A DNA stretch of 64,000 nt from Neopestalotiopsis rosae (taxonomy: Eukaryota; Ascomycota; Sordariomycetes; Amphisphaeriales; Sporocadaceae), in NCBI GenBank assembly GCA_023078685.1, contig JALGAS010000009.1, positions 2,046,001 through 2,110,000 on the forward strand, read 5' to 3'. The notes beneath the pieces were generated by a model that was not told the origin of the DNA, did not search any database, and saw nothing but the letters and a program-made list of their open reading frames with translations. A program made the position numbers and the translations under genes. Within the stretch, counting starts at the first letter, position 1. Each line of letters opens with the position of its first letter. Below, one piece after another: positions 10,965 to 23,077 of this stretch.

Positions 10965-13045
10965 AATTCTAGCACTGCAGCACATTGATTCCATGCCCTA
11001 GGTTCTGAGGCTGCGCTCAATGTTCTATACTGTAGACGCTGGGATACTGTTTTGTGCCTTGGATACCCTTCTTTGTTAGGATAGTCTTGTTTGTTAGAAT
11101 ACTCTTCTATGCTACGATACTCTTCTATGCTAAGATACTCTTCTGTGGTGGGACCTTGGATACTCTTCTGTGCTGCGATACTCTCCTAGGATACTCTTTT
11201 GTGCTGGGTTACTCTTCTGTCCTTCGGACAACAAGGGTGCTCTTTCGACGTTGTATACATGTCGTAGAGCTTCCCTGACTCCGTGGTTTAGTACACCGCT
11301 CCACCACGATATGAATGCACTTTGGAATCTCAACATCGGATCTCGCTGGTAGCTTTCGGTTCTGGTATCATCAAGGTACTTGATACATCGCCAGCATACA
11401 AATATGATATCATTATTGAAACGCAAGTTTCCTCGCTGACGGGCGGACTCGCACTAGTTGTGGAGAAAAAGGCAGACAAAGGTAGACAAAAGCACCAACA
11501 AGTGTGCGACCCTGGCTGTCTGGGTCTGGTGCGTATGGGGACAAAGTCTTGGCGTTCAGGCCATATCGCTGACCGCCGATCGCGCATGTACGCAGTGGCT
11601 TCTTGGTGCAATCCTACACAATTTTAATTCCAGGCAAGCCAAGTTTGTACCAACATATTCTGCGGTGGAGACCAACCAGAAGACTATCCTAACATGGAAC
11701 GGTATCCCGGCACAGAAGAATATCCTATTACAGAAAAGCATCCAAGGCGCAGAAGAACGTCCACCACAGAAGTGTATCCCACTGCAGAAGAGTATCTCAA
11801 TACAGATGATTATCCTAACACAGAAGAGTAGCCCAGACAAGCAGGACAGAAGACTACGCCGAGATTGTGCCATTCTGAAATGATCGTTATGTTCTATTCA
11901 ATCGTCGTAATTCGGAAGGATGTCCGTTCTAGACTGTTGGAGGCGGAGTGGTTGTTGTTGAGATACTGTTCTGTATTGGGATAACTTCTGTGCAGGGATG
12001 TTCTTCTGAGATACTCTTCTGGAATACTCTTCTCGTCTCTGAGCACGGACGTGCCATAGTCTGCGCCGACCTAGCCAGACCCACTTTGTACTGTCGTCCA
12101 TGAGTACTTCAGTCAGCCAAAATCGGCTACATGAATGTCAGCGCCAGATATGGATCGTCCGTGCTGAAAGACAAGATATGAGAACAACAAGGAGATGCCG
12201 ATTTTGATTGTCTCTGTACTGTTCTGTGGTGAAACACTGTTCTGTAATGGGATACTCTTGTGTGCTAGATACCCTTCTGTGCTTCGGACAACAAGGGTTC
12301 CTTTTCGGAATTGTATCATGTTGTGCAACTTCCCTGACTTTCGTGGTTTCGTGTACCAAACTGCCGGAACATGGCCATCGCAACGAGAAAGCAAAACAAG
12401 CGACGATCCCGCGCTTCGACGACAGTTCTAGCATTGGCTCAAGAAGCTCCATTCATGTCACATGCTTTTTCGAACGGAGCAGAACAAATATATCTATCGC
12501 ACAACATGGATCATGCACGTTGGAAGTCACTTGACTGGCCTTCAGCTCCACGATAGGCAATTCTAGTTCCGTTTCCCCATTGCATTACAGTGCTTGCAGT
12601 CATACAGTACTGTAGGTTTTGAGGTTGTGCTCAATAGTCTATGGATGCTGAGATACACTTCTGTGGTGGGACACTCTTCTGTATTGGGACACTCTTCTGT
12701 GCCGGGATACTTTTCTCTCCGAGATACTGTTCTGTGTCGGGTTACTGTTTTGTGTTGGATATTCTTCTGTTCCTTGGATAACTACTCTTCAGTGCTGGAA
12801 TACCCTTCTATGCTACGATATTCTTCTAGGATATTCTTTTGGAATACTCTTCTGTGGTGAGACACTCTTTTGGTTAGGATACTGTTCTGTATTGAGATAC
12901 TGTTCTGTGTTGGGTTATTCTTCTGTGCTAGGATACCCTTCTGGGATACTGTTCTGGGATACTCTTCCGGAATTTTGTGCATGTCGTGGACTCCTCTAAC
13001 ATTCCCGCCTTGGTCTACCAAACTACCGGGACACGACTACGATAT
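10965..13045 (+). repeat. Composite repeat block B (two or three minisatellite elements)
   Basis: The segment 12272-12790 matches 35266-35790 almost base for base in the same orientation. It contains CGGACAACAAGGGTTC, CCCTGACTTTCGTGGTTTCG, ACTGCCGGAACATGGCCATC and the flank GGTTTTGAGGTTGTGCTCAA. Arrays of degenerate GGATACTCTTCTGTG units fill about 11040-11225, 11960-12040, 12230-12300 and 12650-12970, and the reverse complement (ACAGAAGAATATCC) fills 11680-11830. A truncated element at 11225-11300 carries the same GGACAACAAGGGT core. No coding capacity is evident. Orientation switches show that several insertions or rearrangements are nested here. Confidence 0.8.
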
Positions 13046-14875
13046 TGTATGTTAGCGATGTTGCAGAGACGAGCATTGACAGCTAACATTTTCGAAAAGG
13101 AGCGTCACTATGGTGGTTACAGGCACTGGTCGCTTGACTTCTACCCGACGAAAGTCCCTTCAATGAGGCGACATGCAACACGAGAGGCGATATGTATCAA
13201 AAAGCTTTGGGTGTTTGCTGAATGAGTCAAGGAAAAGAAAAAGAAAAAAAAGAAAAGAACCGTCCAAGGGCACAGTTATGAATGGAGTTCTAATACGTGG
13301 GAGTGCGGGTTCATGTGAGATTAAGTACTTTGTTGCAACAGCAGCTGTAGTGACTCTGGAGTCTTTGGCAAGGAAAGGTCTGCAGGCCCTCCGGATAAGT
13401 TTCACCAAGACATCGTTGTTACAAAGGATTTGAAACAGATAGTCTATTTCATTTACGACTTCCTTGATTACGCAAGTCAATGGCTTGGAATGATCTAACC
13501 TACAAAGGCTGATAGTGTTGCCCAATGTAGAAATTCCCAATTAGAGATACCCAGCTTGGTCTCTCGTGATTCCCAGAGGCTCGCTTGACACTAGAGGGAT
13601 CTTGTTGCTTGTCAAGCACCAATCTCGGAAATTGCCATTTTTGGCGAGGCACACTCGATCACGATGCCTCGGCGGCTTACTCGTGGCGGGTTGGGGCCTC
13701 CGTGGAATTACCTAATCAGTTATATTGGTCGTTCAGGTCCTGAATCGAGGTCCATATCCGCTGATACGTGCCGAAAAAGGCACATCATGTACTTGCTACC
13801 TGGTAGGTTATCCTCCACCGCAGGAAAGCGTGATGCAAACTGTGATGCTGGCGACTCGCCTCCGCCTTTTTTTTACTTTGTGCGAGGAAGCACCCAATAG
13901 CTCGAATTGGTCCGCAACGCATTAAGGACCAGCACGGACTTCAACTCAAGTCTTCTGCTGTATAATGAAGGTTGATGTAGTTCGCTCAGTTTGAGACTCG
14001 GGAAAGCCAGGCCCACAACCCATTGCACTTCGCAGCTTCACCGGCCAACGTATGTGAACAGTTCCATAGGCCAGAATACGAGGACAGCACCTCATAAGCG
14101 CTACATCTCGGCTTCTTCTGACTCTCTACTTGCTGATCCATTTTACATCCTTATTTTCGAATGAACTTGTTCTATGGCGGGGAAAATTGAGTAGGGGTTA
14201 TACGAGGACTATGGCGATGAGCAGGGCATGCTTCAGGACTCGGTTGCTTCGTCAAAGACCAATCACATCTTCCTGTGAGGTTGAGCATTATTTACCGCTA
14301 ATGGTAATGGACGAGGCATTTCGTTTCCGGCATAGAATCCTTCGAAGCGTTCGGCTGAGGCGCCTCGACAAGAATACTGGCACCTGGAAGCGGATGAAGT
14401 CTCTCACAACTTGGGCATCTTTTCCTCGCATATGGTGGTTCCGATAACCTCGGCAATCCTGAATGCGAATGTGCAGATACAAAAAAAAAAGAAAACCCAA
14501 ATAGGATCGCAGAAATCCGATTACAGCGGCGATGACATAAGCATTTCTTCCAGCAGAGAAAGCACTGATGCAGTGGATGATTTGGAAATGATGAAAGAAG
14601 CACTCAAGAGTCTAGAGATCACTTGCATCATGTTACGAGTTGTGGTTGAGAGACTGGAAGCGATGCGACTACAACTAAATGCATTTCGAGTTTTATGGAT
14701 GAAGTACAAATGGCAACGCTATATCATAATACATATTTCTGTAAGATATTGTCGCCCTAGCGTCCACAAAGCTTGATTGCTCACCAGGCTTCAAGAGCCA
14801 CATACGGTTGATAAGAAGTATAATCACTTTCGGGTTCAAGGATTTGATTGTCGTCAGTATTAGCAGAAGATGGGT
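13046..14875. other. No supported gene
   Basis: Open frames of 60-126 codons occur on both strands, but none has family features or good splice partners. A minus-strand frame at 13160-13540 and a plus-strand frame at 14411-14776 with a Lys-rich and helical stretch are the longest. A-rich runs near 13230 and 14480 create artificial poly-Lys or poly-Phe frames. Confidence 0.45.
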
Positions 14876-15413
14876 TTAGGCAGCGCCAAATATCGTAGGT
14901 TTGCATCTATTTGGTCTCGTTGGCATCTTCTTCAGCAGCCGCAAGATTCTACTAGCCAGAAACCTTCTGTTGAGCTGCCTTGGGTTCGCACTAATTCTCT
15001 GACCCATCATACGAGCTCGGTCGCCACGATACTGTACTGACTCTGTCTTGGCTGCTTCACACGATTGTGCTTCCGTGCTTATATTACTTTGCCCTTCCAT
15101 CCGATAGCAGACCAAGTCGTCCTCTGCATCCGCCTTGGTCGTTTCCCTGCGCCTAGAGCTCATGATGAGTTGGCTTTCATCATCTGAGCTCTCTACTGTG
15201 TCTATGAGGTGAAACTAGCCCTGTTGTCAGTCTCATTACCGAACTTCGTCTTAGACAGCACATACTGTGGTTGGGGTTGCGCCTACCGGTGTGAACTAAG
15301 CTCGGTGATAAGGAATGTTGTGATGCAATATCTGCACCCTGGTTGCCGTTAACCTTATCGCTGACTGTCTCCTCGCGATAGCTCGGTCGTGGAAGGATTC
15401 GTCGCTGGTGCAT
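14876..15413 (-). CDS. Possible small hypothetical gene, two exons
   Basis: Exon 1 would be 15266-15413 (MHQRRILPRPSYREE...), the intron 15202-15265 (GTATGT to CTCATAG, 64 bp with a GACTGAC branch) and exon 2 14876-15201. The join preserves frame and gives 157 residues. Around the join the protein is acidic (VESSDDESQ); after it comes a basic stretch (MSSRRRETTKADAEDD) and a basic C-terminus. No domain is recognised. A coding-like frame continues upstream to 15595 in a different phase, so this may instead be the remains of a longer, frameshifted gene. Confidence 0.33.
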
Positions 15414-15595
15414 GCCGTTTTGTGTTGGATACTTCCTTTAAAAGTCTCCTGCTTCTCAGTGGCGCCGCTGTAAGTATAGGATGCATGTTGTCTCGAATTC
15501 TCATTTATATCCTGCTTTGTAGTCGACCAAGGCAAGTCCTCTATCGTGCCGCCGCAAGATTTTGAAAGCCTTCGAATGTTATCCTCTTGATTCAC

Positions 15596-17099
15596 GTCCT
15601 AATTCCCAACCTGAAATTCTGCGTTATTGGGCGCACTACTTGTTTTATGGCTATCATGTCATACCCACATATTTCGACTTTGCGCTACTGGTCTTCCACT
15701 CGTGGACGAGGCACGATTTGGTCCATCTCTTACCTTGTGTTTGCTTCGAGTCAGTCGGTAAACGTCACATTATCATTTCTGGAGTCAAGACCATATATTC
15801 CACTTGCAGGCTTTTAGCCCACAACAGAGTCTGCAAATAGAGAGCCCTCGAAGAACAACAAGAACCATCGCCGTAACTTGTCGGCGTGCAGGGACAAGCC
15901 GCACGACGAAAAGGGTGGCAAAACCGATGACAGAACAGTATCAAATGGATCTGGGCGGTTGCTATCATAACTAGCTGTTGCAAGGTTATCTTTCGGAACT
16001 GCACCTCTAGGACGCTTCCAACATGAACGAAGAACCTCTACTCATGTCACGTTTTCGTTCGAATCAAGCAGAACAAATGTAGCTACACACAAGACCTACA
16101 ATAAGCCAGCATAGAAATTTGGACTTACATCAACACTTAGATCGCCCCTTGGTCAAAAGGATTGGTTACTTTTGTTAAAACAATCCTTCATACCGAGTTG
16201 TATTTACCAGCTTTCTTTACGCTGCACCATTGACTCTAATAGTCTGCTATGGCATATATCCAATCATCTCACCCTGCTCACTAGGTCGGAATGATTCTCC
16301 TTGTACCATGTATGAGCCGTCTCAATTATCATTGAATAATGATGTTAGAAACTTCCTTGCTAAGTCTAGACCAGTTACATCGTATTCTCCTTCCTCGCTT
16401 CCGAGATACAGGGACACATAGGTGGGCGCCGACATCGTAGTCGACCGACTGATCCTGTTAATATGAGTCTAGGCAATGGACGCTAGATCAGTATGTGCTC
16501 TTGCTTAGCCAGTGAGTATTTCGCTGTTCCAGCCAGTACTTTGAAGGCAGTCGTCGCGAATGAAGCCGCGAATATTAAGGGTTTGGTGTTTGTAATATGG
16601 GCAGTCTCTTATGGTGGCAAAGTGCTGTTTCCGTGCCTCGGGGCAACGAATCGCAAAAATGTTGTTGACTGCCTATTTTCTGGCAGATACAGCAGACTGT
16701 ACGCAATTTTTGGAGGGACACATTGTGTGTATGACGAATCTAACATGGAAATAAAAAGAATGTTATTAGATAAGAAGCACTTGTTTTCTATTGCTGATTA
16801 GAATGCAATATGTTGTCTGCTATTTGTATAGTAATGCTTGGGGAGTTTGATTCGGCGTATTGTGATGTAGCAAAGGACGCGGCTCGGGTCTGATTAATGT
16901 TGATGTCTTATAGGTGATCATTTGGGATATGGTACCGCGCAAGTAGGGTCACGAATGTTCGTCTTCGTGTCGTCGGTGCTATATCAAGGCCTCACGGAAG
17001 AAATCTCGAAACCAGGCAGATGTATACGTGACGCAAGACCAATACCTACATACGCTTGGCAGCCGCTCCTTCTCTATGTTTGTACCGAAGAGCATATTG
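15596..17099. other. No supported gene; one repeat fragment
   Basis: Positions 16018-16110 are a degenerate piece of the minisatellite element (CTCATGTCACG, TTCGAATCAAGCAGAACAAA; compare 12450-12500). A 102-codon plus-strand frame at 16493-16801 is coding-like in composition but has no recognisable family. Otherwise nothing is seen. Confidence 0.45.
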
Positions 17100-17127
17100 T
17101 GGGGCGCTCGGACAAAGAGCTCCGGCT
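17100..17127 (+). repeat. 28-bp direct repeat, left copy
   Basis: Starts TGGGGCGCTCGG and ends AAAGAGCTCCGGCT. An identical 28-bp copy lies at 20044-20071 in the same orientation. The two copies bracket the truncated Tps2-like gene. Flanking sequence differs, so the match ends sharply. Confidence 0.85.
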
Positions 17128-17222
17128 GGGTCGAATAGATATAGTGTGTCGAGCTGCATGTGACTCATTTGGCTCAACTTTTGCTGTGTGTCTTAGATCT
17201 GTTGTCAGGTCTACGTCTTAGT

Positions 17223-19414
17223 CTATCTACCGTTGATCTTCGTTTGGGATAACCGCACTGGGCTTCCCGACGACGGGGATGATCGTCCGTCATAATCAAG
17301 CATGAACAAGTGCTGCTTGGCATTGCGGTATTGTTGCATCATCGGAGTGCGATCCAGCAAGCGTCGCGATAGCCTTTGGTGTTCGCCAAGGTCTCTACAA
17401 GCTTGCGGAGGAACTTTGTGCTCCAAACTTGAACATTTCGTGTGGTAACATGGTGGTACAAATTTGATTGCATGGCCATACGCTTCTCTTCCGACATGGT
17501 AAGCGCATCATTGATTTGTTTAGCCACGTCTGAGAGATCCCAGGGGTTAATGTGAATGGCGTCCCGAAGACTGCCGGCTGTCCCACTGAACTCTGATAGA
17601 ATCAATGGACCGTAGGTATCGTGCTGGCACACGATATACTCCAAACTGGTTGTATTCATACCATCACGGACGGACGTGATAAGACCAATATCTGCAGCCC
17701 TAAGAAGCGCGTAGTACTCGTCCGGGCTGAGATACTGGGGGAAATGCCGGACAGGCGAGAACCCAAGACTTCCATAGTCGCCATTAATCTTCATGACTAG
17801 CTCGTTCACTCTGCTAGCAATTTTGTTCTCCGACCCTGCGAGATCTCCAATGCTCGTAGGGGACGTTACTTGGATCAGAACGACCTTCTCATTCCACTCT
17901 GGATAGAGCTCTAGAAACCGATCAAAAGCCATTAACTTTTGAGCGACACCATGGAGACTATCCAGGCGGTCGCGACCGACAATGAGCTTCTTCCCGGCGT
18001 AAAGATTCTTCAGCGCTGCGAACTTTTCGTTCACCGGTCCCGACCAGGCCAGTTGTTGGCATTTTGCGGCGTCGATACCAATCGGGAAAACTCCCACTTC
18101 GACGCGGCTTCCGTATGCATCGACGCCGAGAGAATCAGAAGGAAAGTCCAGAATCCGAGTGCAACAGCTGGAAAAATGACGGGAGTAGCTGTATGATTGA
18201 AATCCGATTAAGTTGGAACCGAGGCTACCCTCGAGGACTTCCTTGCGCCTCGGGAGGCAGCGGAAGAATTCACTGCTTGGGAAGGGGCAGTCCAGGAAAA
18301 AAGATATATACATCTTTGGGGCCCGTTGTCGCAGCATCCTTGGCAGAAGCATGAGTTGATAGTCATGAATAACGACGACGTCACCCGGCTTGTAGATATC
18401 TATGATCTTGTTGGCAAACTGAAGGTTCATTCGGTAGTAATCAGCCCATTGGATGCGCTCTGCTCGCCCATCTGTGGGCTCCTGTTGCTTGTAGTGAAAC
18501 AGGGTGTAGAGATTCTGGTCGGCGTAGCGCCGCCACCGGCCTTGGTCTCTGAGATGCATTCCCTCCTCAGTCTGCTCCTCATCGTCAGACAGCCAGATGG
18601 GGGCAGTCTTGATCATCTTCTGCCGGGAAAGCTCCAGTTCCAGCTCGAGCTGATGTTGTTGTGGAATGAACAGGCCATCTGGCGGTGTTGGCGGCGCATG
18701 GCCATCTAGAGGGACAGGAGCTGAAAGCGAGTTGGCACCGTAAATCTTGCTCGTTTCTGGCGGTGGAGGTGAGGGAGACATAGGGTCGTTCGGAGTTACG
18801 ATTTCGCCAGTCCATGCCACCACAGTGTGGTCCCAAGGTGATTTATCTGAAGACAAGTGGGCAAAAGAGTCGAAGAGGGCAGATTGGCCGCGTCTCGATC
18901 CCAATTCCCAAACTCCACCCGTGCGGTATATGAGCGAGTATGGCAACGTAAAAGTAGCGGAGATGATGTTTCCAGTCAAGGCCAAATCGGGTACGGCAGC
19001 CTTAATGTCACCAATAGACTCTCTCTGGTCACTGGAGGACAATCTCATGCGCCTCAAAATCTCTTGACCAGACATTGTGCCCTTCGAAGCGTCGGAAGGA
19101 TAATCAGCCTGGATATGGTCATCTGTAGCCTCGGGGAGCTTTCTCGGGCGTCGGTCGGCCTGCTCAGGGTTCCGCGAGAAGTAGTTTGGGCTTTCCGACT
19201 GGGACCAGCTGTGCTGATACGGAAGGGCATGGTAGGTCGACGAATTAATACCGGGGGTCACGGGGATGCTGGTGACGGACTTGCGCTGGTGTGCCGGTAA
19301 ATTTTCCTCGTCAACAGCCTGCAGGGTTTCGTAAACCGGTGGCCTGACGATGTCTCGCCGTTCGTGGACATCGGCCTGGGAACTGGCCATTTGGTCTCGC
19401 TGCTGGTCCGCCAT
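17223..19414 (-). pseudogene. Tps2-like trehalose enzyme, GT20 part intact but phosphatase domain lost
   Basis: From the ATG at 19414 one frame runs 691 codons: a disordered N-terminus with GTMSGQEILRRMRL, then a GT20 domain. The domain includes GNIISATFTLPYSLIYR, DSFAHLSSDKSPWDHTVVAW, HDYQLMLLP, VGRDRLDSLHGVAQKLMAF, RDGMNTTSLEYIVCQ and GPLILSEFSGTAGS. This is the long Tps2/Tps3 class, in which an inactive synthase domain precedes a HAD trehalose-6-phosphate phosphatase domain. Near 17365 the frame shifts: LLDRTPMMQQYRNAKQHLFM, leading to the DYDG nucleophile motif, continues in another phase. A second one-base shift occurs just after DYDG, and a stop follows within 20 codons. The remaining phosphatase domain is absent. 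I infer a degenerate paralogue; a partial regulatory subunit is possible but less likely, given two frameshifts. Confidence 0.85.
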
Positions 19415-21299
19415 GGCGGATTAGCTTTGTGTTCTGAAGATTCCGGACCAGTCGTCTTTGGACGTTTGCGAATAAAGGTTGTGCCCGTTCTAGGGAATCT
19501 TCCAAGCAGAGCGCGATGAAGAAGCAAAGAGATGGAGACAAGAAGAGAACTATAGAGAAAGAATGGAGTTGCGGTTCTGCTTTCTTTGCCAGGAGCAGGA
19601 CAAGTCCAAAAATGACTCGCCTTAGCAATGTAACGGCCAGTAGCGGCCAAATATCAGAACTCCATAGACGGGCTATCCTATATCTCACATCATACTACTT
19701 CCCCAGCGCAGTCGGTCACATTTGCAATGGAGTTCCAAGTTAATTGACGCTTGATTTTGTTGGCTTATAGTAGAGAACTTTCCAGGTCGTATATGCCTTA
19801 TCCTCTAGCGCAGTACCCAAGCGCTTGAATAAGACAGAGAGGACTGGATATCTACGTGTAACATTATCCCAGCTGGAGTACATTCGCTGCACTACACTGC
19901 ACCTTTCGCAGCGAATAACGACCTTGGCAGCAGCTGCACATGGGTGGTGAGTTTTTACTAAGAAAACTCACGACGACTTATTTATTAAGGGCTACCACGG
20001 CATTGAAAGCTTGGGGAAGGACCATAAGAGTCTGGCTGGGCGCTGGGGCGCTCGGACAAAGAGCTCCGGCTTGGACGCCCCCCAACCCCACTCCTGAACG
20101 CTGACCCTGCCATAATCGTGCTCGGCAGCTTATTTAACCAACGTCACTGCTTAACGCCAGATCTTTGACCACTCCCGCAAACCACATTTGGCCTGCAAGC
20201 TTTTAGAGTTTTGGGGATACTGTAATCAATAGAAGCAAGTGCGATACTTGCACTGGGCTAATTATTTTTATAGCGCTTGTTATAAATATTTTATTTATTA
20301 TACATACAATCTTTTATTTAGTTTCGGATACTGCGCAGAGACACTTTGCTAGTTACTATGTAGTGTTTCCCCCGTGTTTCCATTTTCTTCTTGTCCGATC
20401 AGAAACAATACCGCGCCCCTGGGCCTACGAGAACTCAAGATGACGGAATATGCCATGAGTGTATGTTAGAAAACGTACGGCTTGACTCTTCTACAGCTCT
20501 TCTTGGACATTACTGGGATCTGCAGAGAAGTACTGATTGAGAAGGGCCTCGAACGACTGAAGTCCAGCATATGTACTGCATATATGTGTTGATTGCAGAG
20601 AGCTGAATCAGAACATCCGAACCTAGAATTCATACATCTTGCCATAGTGCTGTAGATGTTTTAGATGGCATGTGACCGGACCTTCCTTCACTGATACCTC
20701 TTTTCACTTAAAAGACATTCCTGAGCATTAACTAAACAGTCAGTCTGCGTGTCTGCTCACGACATATCACGCATGTTTCTCACAATGGTGGCAACTAAGA
20801 CCACACAATACCACAATAGTTACTTAGATAGCATATGCCCGAGGAGAAAGAGCGGGCAGATTCTAGAGCAGTGAGCTAGACTCTCTACCCGCACGCGAGC
20901 CGCCACTGCGGAGATCTGCTCGGGTTTAGAGATAACGGAGCACCCTAGCAGGCACAGTGGCAGTTCGGGTAGGTAGGTACCTTGAAGCAGCTAGAGCTTT
21001 GAGCTTTGCACCCCCGCTCGGGCTCGTTGTAGGTCTGCATCGGAGCAGCTCCGGAGCGTACGGCGGGTTTGTTGCCCTTATGAGTAGCGAGCATGAATGT
21101 CAGCCCCATTCTTCTGGGATCTTCGCGTTCTTCATCGGTTTCTTTTCTCTTTTTTTCTTTTCCTTCTGGCTCCGAAGGAATTGCCTTCCTGATCAATGGA
21201 GCCAGGGAGCCGGCCGCTTTGTTTCAGCTAATTATCACATCACCTTTGCAGAGATACACGTATAATGTTGCTATCAAGTAGGTACTCCGCACTTACGTA
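19415..21299. other. Intergenic desert with right copy of 28-bp repeat
   Basis: No gene seen. Positions 20044-20071 carry the second copy of the 28-bp repeat from 17100-17127. A strongly AT-rich patch lies at about 20260-20330. The stretch upstream of 19414 would hold the promoter of the Tps2-like gene. Confidence 0.5.
20044..20071 (+). repeat. 28-bp direct repeat, right copy
   Basis: Identical over 28 bp to 17100-17127 (TGGGGCGCTCGG to GAGCTCCGGCT) and in the same orientation, about 2.9 kb away. It is a candidate recombination or insertion scar. Confidence 0.85.
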
Positions 21300-22424
21300 G
21301 CGGCTCACCTACCTACCCCCTCCCAATGAACGGCTTATTTAAGGTACACTTTTACTACAGTATGTTAGCGAGGGTTGAAAGACGATGTTTCGCCCCACTT
21401 TCCAAAAGCCAATACTCTTTATCTATTGATCTGATCAAGTTTCATTTCCCTCCCCTCCCTGCTACCAGCTTCTATTTGTACACTTTTGTTGTTCCGTCAA
21501 TTACTTGGAATGCTGAACTTCATTTTGTGCTCCATACTTTGGTATCGGCCTTATTACCTTGTCTACCGCGCCCAACCACACATCTACATTGCTGTAGATA
21601 GCGACCTTCCACGCCGAATCAAACCATACCTTGGGCGAACTTCCCCAGGTACACTCCTTCCTTTGCTCAAAGGTGGTGGTCAACACCACGCAACAGGAAC
21701 TTCCTACATCACGCAACAAATATTTTATCCTATTTCTGTCTCGTTGAAGTGGCTGGACATCGTCGCGGCTTTGCGAACCTGGGCAAATTATATTTGTGGA
21801 CGAGACGCCGCACACAGTCGTCCTGCGCGCGACTGGCCAATCACCGCTGTGGCCGCATTATGCATGAAGCGCCGCGGAGTCTTGACTCCTCACCTGACTG
21901 CCTGGCTGTATCCGTCTTGCCTATTTCTTCCAACATGTTTGTATTGTTTACGTGGTCCCACAAGGGTGCCTCTGTCACACGTACTCCTCAGGACTAGACC
22001 TCTTTCTTTGATCTGACCGACGTCACTTGCCCCACGCCAGTTCATTTGTAATTTTAAGCCCTCTTGTAACCATCTCGGTTTTTACCTTTGGCCTCGAAAG
22101 CACAAATCCATTTGCGCCCGCCCCGCACCGGTCCAACTGCACTACAACTTTTCACCTTCACAGCCCACAGTCACCAACCACAATTTCATATTTTGAGAAT
22201 CCGAGGCTTCTTCGAGAAGTATTTTATCGAGATCACGGTCTGCTGTTACTTGAACTCACCAATCCCACCTCCAACACTGGCGCTGGCCTACTACTAGCTG
22301 GCTCGGGGCTAGGTATAGACCTGATGACGAACGAATTCCCACTTCCCGATCCCAATGACACGGTGACCAACTCGGTGAAGCGCAAACGTCCAGATAAACC
22401 AGCGATTGGTCCGATCTATATAGC
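21300..22424 (+). promoter_or_regulatory. Long pyrimidine-rich leader of the bZIP gene
   Basis: A C/T-rich stretch without a recognised gene precedes the bZIP start; several open frames in it are short or overlapping. Long leaders with upstream reading frames are common for fungal stress and nutrient bZIP genes (established for cpc-1, GCN4 and hac1-type genes). Transcription start and leader length cannot be read from the sequence. Confidence 0.4.
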
Positions 22425-22428
22425 ATGA
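22324..22428 (+). promoter_or_regulatory. Upstream ORF whose stop overlaps the bZIP start (ATGA)
   Basis: ATG at 22324 opens a 34-codon frame (MTNEFPLPDPNDTV..., ending GPIYIA) whose TGA at 22426-22428 overlaps the bZIP ATG at 22425-22427 in the sequence ATGA. The same frame is open back to 22027. Overlapping stop and start could allow reinitiation or restrict main-ORF translation. Its role is inferred from position only. Confidence 0.45.
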
Positions 22429-23077
22429 ATTTGTTACCCGCGGACGGTATGTCTCTACAACAATCCATAGAAACGTTGGACCCGAAAATGCTATCTCTTG
22501 GCGACTTCAGCATGGTCACCTTGGATAACATTAAGCCCGACCCTAATTTGGAGCAAGGTTTTAATACTGTAAGTTGACCTAGCTTGCCTTGTTGCTTAAT
22601 TTTCTTAGCATCTGCTGGGCAAGCATTACTGACCGAGACATTTGCGTATATACGGATTAGACGCCAATATCAAATAAGACAGCAAAATTAAGTCAAACAC
22701 CCCACTCTGATACGCCAATGGCTACAGCAGCAATTCCTTCTAGAAATCGGACTGCCAAAAAGCGGCGCAGCACAGTGGCTCTAAGCGAACCCTTATCATC
22801 CGTGACGGGACTATCGAATGAGACGAGTAAAGAGAAGAATCGCATAGCGGCCAGCAAGTGTCGGAAGAAGAAGAAGGTCGAAGAGGCACAAATGGCGGAG
22901 AGGTGCAGATTGCTGCAAACAGAAAACACAATGCTCCAGGCGTCGGCCGCGGCACTACGAAACGAGGTTCTCTTCCTTAAGAACGAGGTACTGCGACATG
23001 GAACCTGCGACTTTGCGCCAATACAAGACTATATTATCTCTGCCACTGCGCAACTACATGGAATGCCTCCAGGGTGA
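22425..23077 (+). CDS. ATF/CREB-type bZIP transcription factor, two exons
   Basis: Exon 1 is 22425-22568 (MNLLPADGMSLQQSIETLDP...), the intron 22569-22660 (GTAAGT to GGATTAG, with an ACTGACC branch) and exon 2 22661-23077. Phase 0 joining gives 186 residues. Basic region at about residues 105-118: KNRIAASKCRKKKK, with the invariant Asn and Arg in NxxAASxCR. The leucine zipper follows (RLLQTENTMLQ, LRNEVLFLKNEVL), then a short C-terminal motif HGTC...IQDYI that I associate with fungal Atf21-like bZIPs. The protein should dimerise and bind CRE-like sites in the nucleus. It is short compared with AtfA and lacks a long activation domain. No neighbouring gene is an obvious target, though bZIPs of this type often regulate stress or secondary-metabolism genes. 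Confidence 0.88.

Noticed and set aside
21486..22016. 176-codon frame upstream of the bZIP gene
   Set aside because: Lies in the pyrimidine-rich leader, low-complexity, no domain; treated as leader sequence.
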